A stretch of DNA of 52,518 bases from an uncultured bacterium (GTDB taxonomy: Bacteria > Bacteroidota > Bacteroidia > Bacteroidales > Bacteroidaceae), in NCBI GenBank assembly GCA_905214795.1, contig CAJMNM010000021.1, forward strand, positions 1-52,518. Reading direction: 5' to 3'. Positions within the stretch are counted from its first letter, which is position 1; every line of letters begins with the position of its first letter. Under the pieces are notes generated by a model. It made no database searches and was not told the origin of the DNA. It was given only the letters and a program-made list of their open reading frames with translations. The translations under genes and the position numbers were made by a program. This document shows positions 17,160 to 25,300 of the stretch, in pieces.

Positions 17160-17911
17160 AAATCGTTATAAAAAGCATTATTATTTCCTTAATAACAATC
17201 TTGAGTTACCCAGAATTATCTGCTCAAGGAGTAAAAATATATAAAAAAGATGGCACGAGAATAGTAATACCCTATAATAACATAGATAGTATTGTCGCTT
17301 ATGGATATTCTCAAAATCAATATATTCATGAATATATTAATGGATATGAAGCTGTTGATTTAGGTTTAAGTGTAAAATGGGCTGCATACAATGTAGGTGC
17401 GTCTTCTGCTGAAGAATATGGTAATTATTATGCCTGGGGAGAAATTGAAAAAAAAGATATTTATTCAGAAGAAAACTATATTCATAAAGATTATGTTGCG
17501 GGCTATATTATTAGTTATATTAATATTGGGATTAACGGAAGAATCTACGAAACTCAATACGATGTAGCATTCATGAACTGGGGAGAAAATTGGCGTATGC
17601 CTTCTATGAACGAATTTGATGAATTACGCAGTAAATGTATATGGGAATGGACTACTCTAAATAACGTAAATGGTTTTCGTGTATATGGACCTAATGGTAA
17701 TAGTATATTTCTACCTGCTACTGGTAGTAAATATTCTAATAAGATAAACGGCAAAGAATCTAAATGTTATTATTGGACAGGAACAGGTTGCAATGATGAA
17801 TATGAAGACTCTGCCCATGCTTATTTAGCACTTGAAGGATCAGACAAAGCAGAATGTTGTTTATTTAAACGTTATAGTGGATTACCTATTCGACCTGTTA
17901 CAAGCTTTTAA
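17156..17911 (+). CDS. FISUMP-domain secreted protein
   Basis: 251 residues with an N-terminal signal peptide ending near 'LSAQ'. A short linker 'IYKKDGTRIVIPYNNIDSIV' is commonly found before Ig/FISUMP modules in Bacteroidetes. The rest carries the Fibrobacter succinogenes major paralogous pattern: 'AVDLGLSVKWAAYNVGAS', 'EYGNYYAWGE', 'WRMPSMNEFDELRSKC', 'LPATGSKYSN', 'YYWTGTG' and 'LPIRPVTSF' at the end. Such domains occur in surface lipoproteins and secreted proteins of unknown ligand. It is translationally coupled to the Ig-like gene by a four-base overlap, so the two probably act together. Confidence 0.8.
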   Translation: MKIVIKSIIISLITILSYPELSAQGVKIYKKDGTRIVIPYNNIDSIVAYGYSQNQYIHEYINGYEAVDLGLSVKWAAYNVGASSAEEYGNYYAWGEIEKKDIYSEENYIHKDYVAGYIISYINIGINGRIYETQYDVAFMNWGENWRMPSMNEFDELRSKCIWEWTTLNNVNGFRVYGPNGNSIFLPATGSKYSNKINGKESKCYYWTGTGCNDEYEDSAHAYLALEGSDKAECCLFKRYSGLPIRPVTSF

Positions 17912-18010
17912 CACACACTACTTATTCATACTCTTTCATTAAAAAGATTAAACATAGTAAAGTTGTATCATATATTTTATTTATATTCAATAATATCCCT
18001 TTATAAAGCT

Positions 18011-18225
18011 AACGCACAGATGACAAGCCGACTCATCCACCAATATGCCGAACCTGATGCCGAAGGTATGGAAATGCTGCGCGCCGCCATGACCCGTCTG
18101 CAACTGTCAGCACGTGCCTACGACCGTATATTACGTGTGGCGCGCACGATTGCCGACCTCGACCACAGTGAACGCATACAAACCGAGCATCTGGCTGAAG
18201 CCATCGGATACCGCAATCTGGACCG
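18011..18225 (+). repeat. Direct repeat copy B: 3' end of comM
   Basis: Second copy of the 215-bp repeat (see 13064-13278). The sequence immediately left (…TTTATAAAGCT) is AT-rich cargo, and the sequence immediately right is the diverged comM end. Confidence 0.97.
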
Positions 18226-18244
18226 CAGCAACTGGGGCGAATAA
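18011..18244 (+). pseudogene. Displaced 3' fragment of comM
   Basis: The last 77 codons of a comM gene, in frame to a stop at 18242-18244, with no 5' part. Positions 18011-18225 match 13064-13278 with two mismatches. The end reads LDRSNWGE, not LDRNDWAEK. It is followed by a terminator and the metG promoter, so this is probably the original, native end of comM, displaced by the cargo. The open frame continues a little upstream of the repeat but has no ATG there and is not taken as a gene. Confidence 0.9.
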
Positions 18245-18320
18245 ACCGGAATGATTACAAATATAATCTTTTCAAATATACATACACAACTGTACTCTTG
18301 GTCACTTTTCACCTCGAAAA

Positions 18321-18354
18321 GCACAGACATTTTGGGCAAGTCTGCGTTTTTTTG
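18321..18354 (+). terminator. Probable native comM terminator
   Basis: GCACAGAC (18321-18328) pairs imperfectly with GTCTGCGT (18340-18347), followed by a T-run. One mismatch lies in the stem. It overlaps the -33 region of the metG promoter. Confidence 0.5.
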
Positions 18355-18362
18355 TAACTTTG
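18331..18362 (+). promoter_or_regulatory. metG promoter
   Basis: TTTG at 18331-18334 and TAACTTTG at 18355-18362, spaced by 20 bases. The start codon of metG follows 39 bases later. Confidence 0.65.
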
Positions 18363-18401
18363 TAAATCATACAAGCAACAATAAAACTGATATAAAAGAC
18401 G

Positions 18402-20441
18402 ATGGAGAAAAAATTTAAAAGAACGACCGTCACATCAGCCCTGCCATACGCTAACGGACCGGTGCATATTGGTCATCTTGCCGGTGTTTATGTCCCGGCT
18501 GATATCTACGTACGTTATCTCCGTTTAAAGAAAGAAGACGTACTTTTCATAGGAGGTTCTGACGAGCACGGTGTACCCATCACCATCCGCGCACGCAAGG
18601 AAGGAGTTACACCACAAGATATCGTCGACCGCTATCACACCCTCATTAAAGACTCATTCAAAGAATTCGGCATTTCGTTTGATGTATACGGACGTACTAC
18701 ATCCAAAGTTCATAACGAAACAGCATCAGACTTTTTCCGTAAACTATACGACAAGGGAGAATTCATCGAGAAAACCTCAATGCAGTATTACGATGAAGAA
18801 GCCAAGACGTTTCTTGCCGACCGCTATATTACAGGCGAATGTCCTCACTGCCACGCTCAGGGTGCATATGGCGACCAGTGTGAGAAGTGCGGTACCTCTC
18901 TTTCACCAACCGAACTGATTAACCCCAAAAGCGCCATCAGTGGTTCCGAACTGGTCATGCGCGAAACCAAACATTGGTATCTGCCGCTTGACAAGCATGA
19001 ACCCTGGCTTCGCAAATGGATTCTCGAAGATCATAAAGAGTGGCGTAACAATGTATACGGACAATGTAAAAGCTGGCTCGACATGGGCTTACAGCCACGT
19101 GCCGTAAGCCGCGATCTTGACTGGGGTATCCCGGTTCCGGTCGAAGGTGCAGAAGGCAAGGTTCTCTACGTTTGGTTCGACGCTCCTATCGGATATATCA
19201 GCAATACCAAGGAACTGCTGCCCGACTCATGGGAAAAATGGTGGAAAGATCCTGAAACACGCCTGATACACTTCATCGGAAAAGACAATATCGTATTCCA
19301 CTGTATCGTATTCCCGGCCATGCTGAAAGCCGAAGGCAGCTATATTCTGCCCGATAATGTGCCCAGCAACGAGTTCCTTAACCTTGAAGGCGACAAGATT
19401 TCGACATCACGTAACTGGGCAGTCTGGTTGCACGAATACTTGCGCGATTTCCCGGGCAAACAGGATGTGCTACGCTATGTGCTGACAGCCAACGCTCCGG
19501 AAACAAAGGACAACGACTTTACTTGGAAAGACTTCCAGGCTCGCAACAATAACGAGTTGGTTGCCGTCTATGGTAACTTCGTAAACCGTGCCCTTCAGCT
19601 CACTCAGAAATACTACAACGGTGTTGTGCCTGAATGTGGCGAACTGACCGAATATGACAAAGAGACATTAAATGAGTTCAAAGACGTTAAACAAAAAGTT
19701 GAAGAGCTGCTCGATGTCTTTAAATTCAGAGACGCACAGAAAGAGGCTATGAATCTGGCACGAATCGGTAACAAATATATAGCCGACAGTGAACCTTGGA
19801 AAGTCATCAAGACCGATCCCGAACGAGTTAAGACAATTATTTACATCTCGCTTCAACTTACTGCAAATCTGGCTATCGCATTCGAACCTTTCTTGCCTTT
19901 CAGCAGTGAGAAGCTGCGCAAAATGCTTAACATGGAAAGCTTCGAATGGAATCAACTTGGCCGTACAGACTTGCTGAAAGTTGGTCATCAGATGAACAAA
20001 CCCGAACTGCTGTTCGAGAAAATTGAAGATGACGTGATTCAAGCACAGATTCAAAAGCTGCTCGACACCAAGAAAGCTAATGAGGAAGCTAACTATAAGG
20101 CAAACCCTATCCGTCCGAATATTGCATTCGAAGACTTCGAGAAACTGGATATCCGCGTAGGTACCGTACTCGAATGTACTAAAGTACCTAAAGCAGACAA
20201 ATTACTTTGCTTTAAGATTGCCGATGGACTGGAAAACCGCACAATTGTAAGCGGTATAGCAAAATACTATAAGCCTGAAGATTTGGTAGGTAAACAGGTT
20301 TGCTTCATTGCCAACCTTGCTCCCCGTAAGCTGAAAGGAATAGAAAGCCAGGGTATGATTCTTTCCGCAGTCAACAACGACGGCTCACTGAGCGTCATCA
20401 CCCCAAGTCGGGAAGTAAAACCGGGTTCAGAAGTCTGCTAA
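18402..20441 (+). CDS. metG: Methionyl-tRNA synthetase
   Basis: 679 residues. The class I signatures are present: HIGH as 'PYANGPVHIGHLAG' (about residues 16-29) and KMSKS as 'LEGDKISTSRNWAVWL' (about 330). The zinc-binding connective peptide has 'CPHCHAQGAYGDQCEKCG' (about 146-163), characteristic of the MetG1 type with two CxxC pairs. The C-terminal ~110 residues ('FEDFEKLDIRVGTVLECTKVPKADKLLCFKI') form the tRNA-binding EMAPII-like domain that dimerises the enzyme. It has its own promoter and terminator. It charges tRNA-Met for translation. Confidence 0.97.
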   Translation: MEKKFKRTTVTSALPYANGPVHIGHLAGVYVPADIYVRYLRLKKEDVLFIGGSDEHGVPITIRARKEGVTPQDIVDRYHTLIKDSFKEFGISFDVYGRTTSKVHNETASDFFRKLYDKGEFIEKTSMQYYDEEAKTFLADRYITGECPHCHAQGAYGDQCEKCGTSLSPTELINPKSAISGSELVMRETKHWYLPLDKHEPWLRKWILEDHKEWRNNVYGQCKSWLDMGLQPRAVSRDLDWGIPVPVEGAEGKVLYVWFDAPIGYISNTKELLPDSWEKWWKDPETRLIHFIGKDNIVFHCIVFPAMLKAEGSYILPDNVPSNEFLNLEGDKISTSRNWAVWLHEYLRDFPGKQDVLRYVLTANAPETKDNDFTWKDFQARNNNELVAVYGNFVNRALQLTQKYYNGVVPECGELTEYDKETLNEFKDVKQKVEELLDVFKFRDAQKEAMNLARIGNKYIADSEPWKVIKTDPERVKTIIYISLQLTANLAIAFEPFLPFSSEKLRKMLNMESFEWNQLGRTDLLKVGHQMNKPELLFEKIEDDVIQAQIQKLLDTKKANEEANYKANPIRPNIAFEDFEKLDIRVGTVLECTKVPKADKLLCFKIADGLENRTIVSGIAKYYKPEDLVGKQVCFIANLAPRKLKGIESQGMILSAVNNDGSLSVITPSREVKPGSEVC

Positions 20442-20470
20442 CGAATTTTATAAATCCACAACCAATACTT

Positions 20471-20512
20471 AACGCATGCCTAGCCATCACGGCCATGGCA
20501 TGCGTTTTTATA
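20471..20512 (+). terminator. metG terminator
   Basis: AACGCATGCC (20471-20480) pairs perfectly with GGCATGCGTT (20497-20506), with a further GCC/GGC pairing inside. A T-rich run follows directly. Confidence 0.85.
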
Positions 20513-20614
20513 TTTCACAACACAAAGTGGGCTGATAACGTAACCCCAAAAGTTCACACAAAACATATCGGGATTCCCCGGCTTTTCCCAAAAAAGTTAT
20601 TTTTTCCATTTTCT

Positions 20615-21210
20615 CCTTCACCGTTTCACATTACTGTATAATAAACTGATAATAAAGATACTAAGTGTGAAGGCCTGTTTCTTATATCCTTCACATCATA
20701 TTCACATTCAGTTTGCGAATTCACATTTATTCACATTTGAAAATAAAAAATACACACGGTTATGAACTTTCTTACATACGGTTACGACTGCCATCCCATA
20801 CGGTTACGGTTCTTATTCCGCACGGTTACGGTAAAACTCGTTACAGTATCAAAATATATTTCCAGACTGTCACCAAGAAATTCACAACCGTATCCGAGCA
20901 TTATCATGTAAAATTCTATTACTGACTGCTGAAATTTTAACGTTAGTCAAACGAAAGAGTTAAATTTTGTAAATTTCAAACCAATAATATTACCGTTCAT
21001 TTAAACCTGCATCAGCAAGTACAATGAAAACTGTTATAAAAATAAGTTCAAAATCTTAGGATCTACCCCTTCACACACAAACGACTTGTAATCAACCTGT
21101 TACAATGTATTGTGAAGAGGTGAAGGACTTTTTCAGAGAAATCGTAACTTATTAATTATCAGACATAATGAAAACATCCGTCAATCAATATAACAAGCAC
21201 ATCCTTCACG
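20615..21210. repeat. Dispersed CCTTCACA motifs, both strands
   Basis: CCTTCACN occurs at 20615, 20688, 21068 and 21203 on the plus strand. Its complement occurs at 20666 (TGTGAAGG), 21111 (TGTGAAGA, one change) and 21119 (GGTGAAGG). The pair at 20666-20673 and 20688-20695 forms an inverted repeat. TTCACATT runs lie among them (20700-20740). Confidence 0.6.
20756..20830 (+). repeat. Four iteron-like repeats at exact 22-bp spacing
   Basis: ACGGTTA begins at 20756, 20778, 20800 and 20822. Three copies extend to ACGGTTACG, and the first reads ACGGTTATG. A fifth partial copy, ATACGGTT, lies inverted at 20886-20893. The 22-bp period equals about two helical turns, so all sites face the same side of the DNA, as in iteron or operator arrays. 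Confidence 0.85.
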
Positions 21211-21280
21211 CATTATTAACTATTCATCAATATTCTGAATGCTAAAATAAGTTATTATTTTTATATTTTCCATTGGAAAC

Positions 21281-21311
21281 TTGTTTGGAAAGAAAATATA
21301 TACGATATTTG
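21281..21311 (+). promoter_or_regulatory. Candidate promoter of DUF6132-thioredoxin operon
   Basis: TTG at 21281-21283 and GATATTTG at 21304-21311 (one mismatch to TAnnTTTG) with 20 bases between, 37 bases before the start codon at 21349. Confidence 0.4.
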
Positions 21312-21348
21312 CAGAAAAGGAAATAAAGTATACACAAAAACGAACGCC

Positions 21349-21561
21349 ATGAAGAAAGATGCAATAAACAAATTACTCAAACGTTATGGCATAATGTTTG
21401 TAGCAATAATTATCGGCGCCATAGCCGGCTATGCATATTGGTACCATGTTGGTTGCACCAGCGGTACCTGCCCCATCACATCTTCGCCCACAACAAGTAC
21501 CATTTGGGGAGCTATCATGGGCGGACTTTTATTCGTTCCAAACAAAAGTAAAACAACATAA
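21349..21561 (+). CDS. Small membrane protein, DUF6132-like
   Basis: 70 residues. A basic N-terminus (MKKDAINKLLKRYG) is followed by one hydrophobic segment (about 13-32, 'IMFVAIIIGAIAGYAYWYHV'). Then come a Cys-containing loop 'GCTSGTCPITS' and a second hydrophobic stretch 'TIWGAIMGGLLF'. The loop is the hallmark I associate with DUF6132. The two cysteines next to a downstream thioredoxin gene (13-base gap) suggest they are redox partners, but this is inference. The family's role is not known to me. Confidence 0.75.
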   Translation: MKKDAINKLLKRYGIMFVAIIIGAIAGYAYWYHVGCTSGTCPITSSPTTSTIWGAIMGGLLFVPNKSKTT

Positions 21562-21574
21562 AAACTAACACATC

Positions 21575-22057
21575 ATGAATAAAATTCTTTTAGCAGTACT
21601 CGTTATAGCTGTTGTTGCCATTATAGGCATTCAACTCTTTAGTGCACAAAAAGTTACCGCAGCCAATATCGGTCAATCACAGTCAGCAGATAAAGCCACA
21701 ATTGAACTTACAAAGGCTGAATTTCTGAAAAAGGTGGTAGACTATGAATCTAATCCTAAGGAATGGAAATATCTGGGTGAAAAACCGGCCATTGTAGATT
21801 TCTATGCCAGCTGGTGTGGACCGTGCAAAATGTTATCACCGATACTTGAAGAACTGGCAAAAGAGCATAAAGACGAAATCATAATCTATAAAGTCAATAC
21901 AGAAAATGAACCCGAACTTGCCGCTGCCTTCGGCATACGCAGTATCCCTACATTATTGTTTATCCCGATGGAAGGCAATCCGCAAATGATCATGGGCGCA
22001 CAACCTAAACCGGAATTGAACGCAATGATTACAAAATATCTTCTAAATAAGAAATAA
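21575..22057 (+). CDS. Membrane-anchored thioredoxin
   Basis: 160 residues. An N-terminal hydrophobic anchor or signal (about 3-22, 'ILLAVLVIAVVAIIGIQLF') places the domain outside the cytoplasm. The thioredoxin fold has the active site 'DFYASWCGPCKML' (both cysteines present) and the cis-proline loop 'IRSIPTLLFI'. It should reduce or exchange disulfides of periplasmic proteins. The last 133 bp of its coding region are duplicated at 26127-26259. The C-terminus here reads YLLNKK, whereas the downstream copy reads YLLNNIQDTIKK, so this end may have been replaced by incoming DNA. Confidence 0.93.
   Translation: MNKILLAVLVIAVVAIIGIQLFSAQKVTAANIGQSQSADKATIELTKAEFLKKVVDYESNPKEWKYLGEKPAIVDFYASWCGPCKMLSPILEELAKEHKDEIIIYKVNTENEPELAAAFGIRSIPTLLFIPMEGNPQMIMGAQPKPELNAMITKYLLNKK
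21915..22047 (+). repeat. Direct repeat copy A: 3' end of thioredoxin gene
   Basis: 133 bp identical to 26127-26259 apart from two mismatches (AGTATC/AGCATC and GGGCGC/GGGTGC). Similarity starts at AACTTGCC and stops after CTTCTAAA. The repeat-to-repeat distance is 4212 bp. Confidence 0.97.
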
Positions 22058-22091
22058 CAATCTCTACAATAAAAATTTTAATTGCTCTCTA

Positions 22092-22138
22092 ACAGAATCT
22101 GACAGAATAGGCAAATATTCTGACGGATTCTGTTTTTA
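22092..22138 (+). terminator. Terminator after thioredoxin gene
   Basis: Nested pairs ACAGAATC/GATTCTGT (22092-22099 with 22126-22133) and CAGAATA/TATTCTG (22103-22109 with 22116-22122), followed by five T residues. Confidence 0.85.
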
Positions 22139-22232
22139 TTTGTTTTTAACACACTGAAAATATAGAACAACCATATTGTTTCCTATATATTAATGAGTAT
22201 TCTATATTATTTTTAGTAAAAACCGACATAAA

Positions 22233-22265
22233 TTGTTTTAATATATTCTTTTAATAATATCTTTG
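22233..22265 (+). promoter_or_regulatory. Promoter of the surface-protein gene
   Basis: TTG at 22233-22235 and TATCTTTG at 22258-22265, spaced by 22 bases. The leader to the ATG at 22358 is about 85 bases. Confidence 0.6.
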
Positions 22266-22357
22266 CATAGAAAAAGAGTAACAGACATTCGCTGAGAAAC
22301 TCGAAAATTACAGAATGAATCTATTAAAAAACCCTTAAACTACCCCCTTCAAGAAAC

Positions 22358-25300
22358 ATGAAAAAGATTTTCCATTTCTTATGCTTTGTGATGCTAAGTT
22401 GCATCACCTTTGCACAAACCGGTAATTGGACAGACGAAGGAAACTATGACATTAGCTGGTATGACGGAAACAATTCAAGTACATACCATATCAGTACCCC
22501 AGAACAATTGGCTGGAGTGGCATATCTTAGCCGGTCAAAGAACATGACCTTCTCAAACATTAGAATTGTTTTGGAGAACAATGTAGATATGAGCGCACAT
22601 TATTGGGCTCCTATCAAAACATTCTCGGGAACATTTGACGGCGACGGCCATACCATTTCCGGACTGAATATTACGGCGAATGAAGGCGACATTGGCTTTA
22701 TCGGTAATTTAAAGGGCGGTATAAACTTTCTAAAAAGCGCGTCTGTCTATAATCTTACACTGGATAACAGCTGCGAAATTAACACAAACATCACGAATAA
22801 GGATGTTATGATTGGTGGAATTGCCGGACAAAGTAGCAGCTACAGCATCGTGGCAGCCTGTCACTTTCAAGGAAATCTGAACATAACAATCAATAATGGC
22901 GATTTGCATGGAGGAGGCCTTGTAGGCGACATGAAAGGTTCGGTTGTCAGTAGCATTCACAGTGGCAATATAACCGTCAACGCCAACGGTACAGGCAGAA
23001 TAGAATGTGGCGGCATTGCCGGTGTATGCAACGGAAAAGACATCAGAATAACAAACTGTATCAACAATGGAACAATTTCAGCTCAAAGCTCATCAAATCA
23101 AATCGACGGTATTTCTGTCGGCGGCATTACTGGTACATCATATTCAAGGACAACCATAAACACTTGCCTTAATACTGGAGTCGTCAAATCATCGTTCACA
23201 AGCAAGACCACCACATACATTTCCATCATGTCTTCTGGAATAGCATGCAGCAACTACGGTCTCATTATCAACTGCGGCAATCTAGGACAGATTACCACAT
23301 CAAGCAACTATAAAGCCAGAAGCGGCGGCATATGCGCGTCTAACAGTGGCAGCATTGTAAACTGCTACAATACAGAAAATATTATATGCAACGGAAAAGC
23401 CAACAACGCTTTCTATAATAACGGTGGAGGTATAGCAGGCATTCACCAGTACAGTTCCATCGGAATCCGTCCGCTCATCTACAAATGCTACAATTCCGGA
23501 GTTGTTAGCTCGACCGGTTCCGACGAACAGATTGGAAGCATTGTCGGAGATGCCAGTTATCTGCTTGAGGAAACAGATCCTACCCCGGAAATTCTTTCTT
23601 CGTTCAAAAGTACGGAAACGGGAAAATCAATCGGGTATGACTATTATAATCAGGATTCAAACATTGTCGGAATCGCACCAGACCTAATGACAGACGAATC
23701 TTTCCTAAGTCTATTAAACAATGATGATATCAGATATAATGATACCACAACCACTGACAAGATGCATGTCTGGCAAGGTGGAGACTCATCAATGCCGCAT
23801 TTCACACTGTCAGATGCGTATTGCAGTAGCACGAACTATTACACGGCAACATTTGTCTTACATCACCTAAGTAATCGTCCTTCGGGTGAAATCCGTCTAA
23901 GATATAAAAAAAGCGATGATAACACATATACGGAAGTTCCATGGGAAAACGGAGATGAACTACAGATTCCGACGGTTCCCAATGCTGAATATAAATATGC
24001 GCTTGTGCTGAAAGACAGTAATCACGAAAATATTATGCCCGAAAAAACTTTCAAAACAGAAAATGTTTTTGAAGAACTCAGCGCATCTACTACAATAAAT
24101 TCAGCCAATCTGCTTACACTTATCAAAGGAGATCACTCCATCATCAATAAAGTAAGTTTTGAGATCAGTCAAAACGATACAGACGAAACAGGCACGGCAA
24201 TTGTAACAACGGTCGAAGGCACCCCTATAGACGAAATCGGCTTTGTAAAAGCTACTATTAGCAATCTTAAACCGATGACGATTTATTTCATGAGAGTTAT
24301 ATTAGAGACCAATCAGGGTACATTCTACAGTCAAAAACAAAGCTTTCGGACCCGTGGAAGCGGCTGCCTGGTTAAAACATTAGAACATGAGATCACCCAA
24401 ACATCCATGACTTTCATTCATACAGTTTCAACAGACAATATGGACCCGTCGCTCATTCTCAAAGAGAGCGGCTGCTACTACATTCATCAAGACAGTATAT
24501 CCAAATATCCGGAAAACTGGTCTTTAAAAGACAAATGGCTGAAAGCAGAGGGGAAACCCAGTGAATACAATGCAGAAAAGAATGTTTTCAAGACTCATTT
24601 CAACAATCTGATAGAAAACTGTACCTACTTTGTGGAACATTACATTATTACCGAAAATCAAAACGGCGAAGAACTGATGGAAAGCTGGCCGACAAGTTTT
24701 GCAGACATTTACCCCACACTGCCTGTCAGTGCATCCTGGGAACTGAAAAATGTAACACAAACAACGGCACAACTTGAATGTTCATTTGTCATCGGTGATG
24801 CAAACGTTATTGAGAAAGGATTAAATGTCAACGGACAGAACTATATCATACAAGATGGCATGGTTTTAAACTTGACCAATCTATATCCTAATTCCTATAA
24901 CAGTGTATATGCTTATATAAGAACAACAAACGGCCTTTATAAATTTGACAACAAACCCTTCGACACGAAACCAATCTCAGTGGGCGGAAAAGTAGAAGAA
25001 ATCGGACAAACATCCGCACTCATTTCCGTACAATCTAGTGCCGGTGACGCCCAAGTTTCCAAACAAGGTGTCGAATGGAAAGTGAACGGGCAAACATTTA
25101 AATCAGAGGGTTCTTCTTGCCGTATCACCAACCTGCCGGCAAATTCCAACGTATCATACCGCACTTTTGTCACCATACCTGTATATGACATTGAGTTAAA
25201 TGTACTTGATTCTTATTATTATTCAGAGTGGCAGAGTCTCGTCACTAAAGACATCCAAGTAACTATAGACAAAGCTGATGCTTGTTCGAATACATCCGCC

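Larger units (their letters stand above)
13279..18010 (+). mobile_element. Inserted cargo segment 1 bounded by comM 3'-end repeats
   Basis: The segment between the two comM repeats carries three genes in the same direction as comM. They encode a WG-repeat/TPR protein, an Ig-like protein with a T9SS-like tail, and a FISUMP-domain protein. Composition changes sharply: 14 of the 60 bases at 14101-14160 are G or C, against 32 of 60 at 12361-12420 inside comM. No integrase, transposase or inverted-repeat end is visible. The first cargo gene begins 40 bases after comM without an intervening terminator, so it is probably read from the comM operon promoter. Calling it mobile is an inference from the repeat structure and base composition. 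Confidence 0.7.
20513..21348 (+). other. Non-coding region with repeat arrays
   Basis: About 840 bases between the metG terminator and the DUF6132 gene with no credible gene. It holds four phased ACGGTTA repeats, several CCTTCACA-like sequences on both strands, runs of TTCACATT, and near its end the promoter of the thioredoxin operon. An open frame at 20713-20925 runs across the repeats but has a repetitive, low-complexity product and is not accepted as coding. The role of the region is unknown. Confidence 0.8.

Noticed and set aside
17963..18010. Signal-peptide-like leader fused to the comM fragment, making a 93-residue gene
   Set aside because: The frame has no ATG before the repeat (only TTG), and the codons are AT-rich cargo joined by chance to the fragment.
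20756..20830. CRISPR array
   Set aside because: The repeat core is only 7-9 bp and the interval about 13 bp; no cas genes and no conserved repeat of 24-37 bp.
20713..20925. Open frame across the 22-bp repeats
   Set aside because: Its product follows the repeat (HGYE, PSHT, PHGY) in changing frames because 22 is not divisible by three; no start context, no similarity and no neighbour support.
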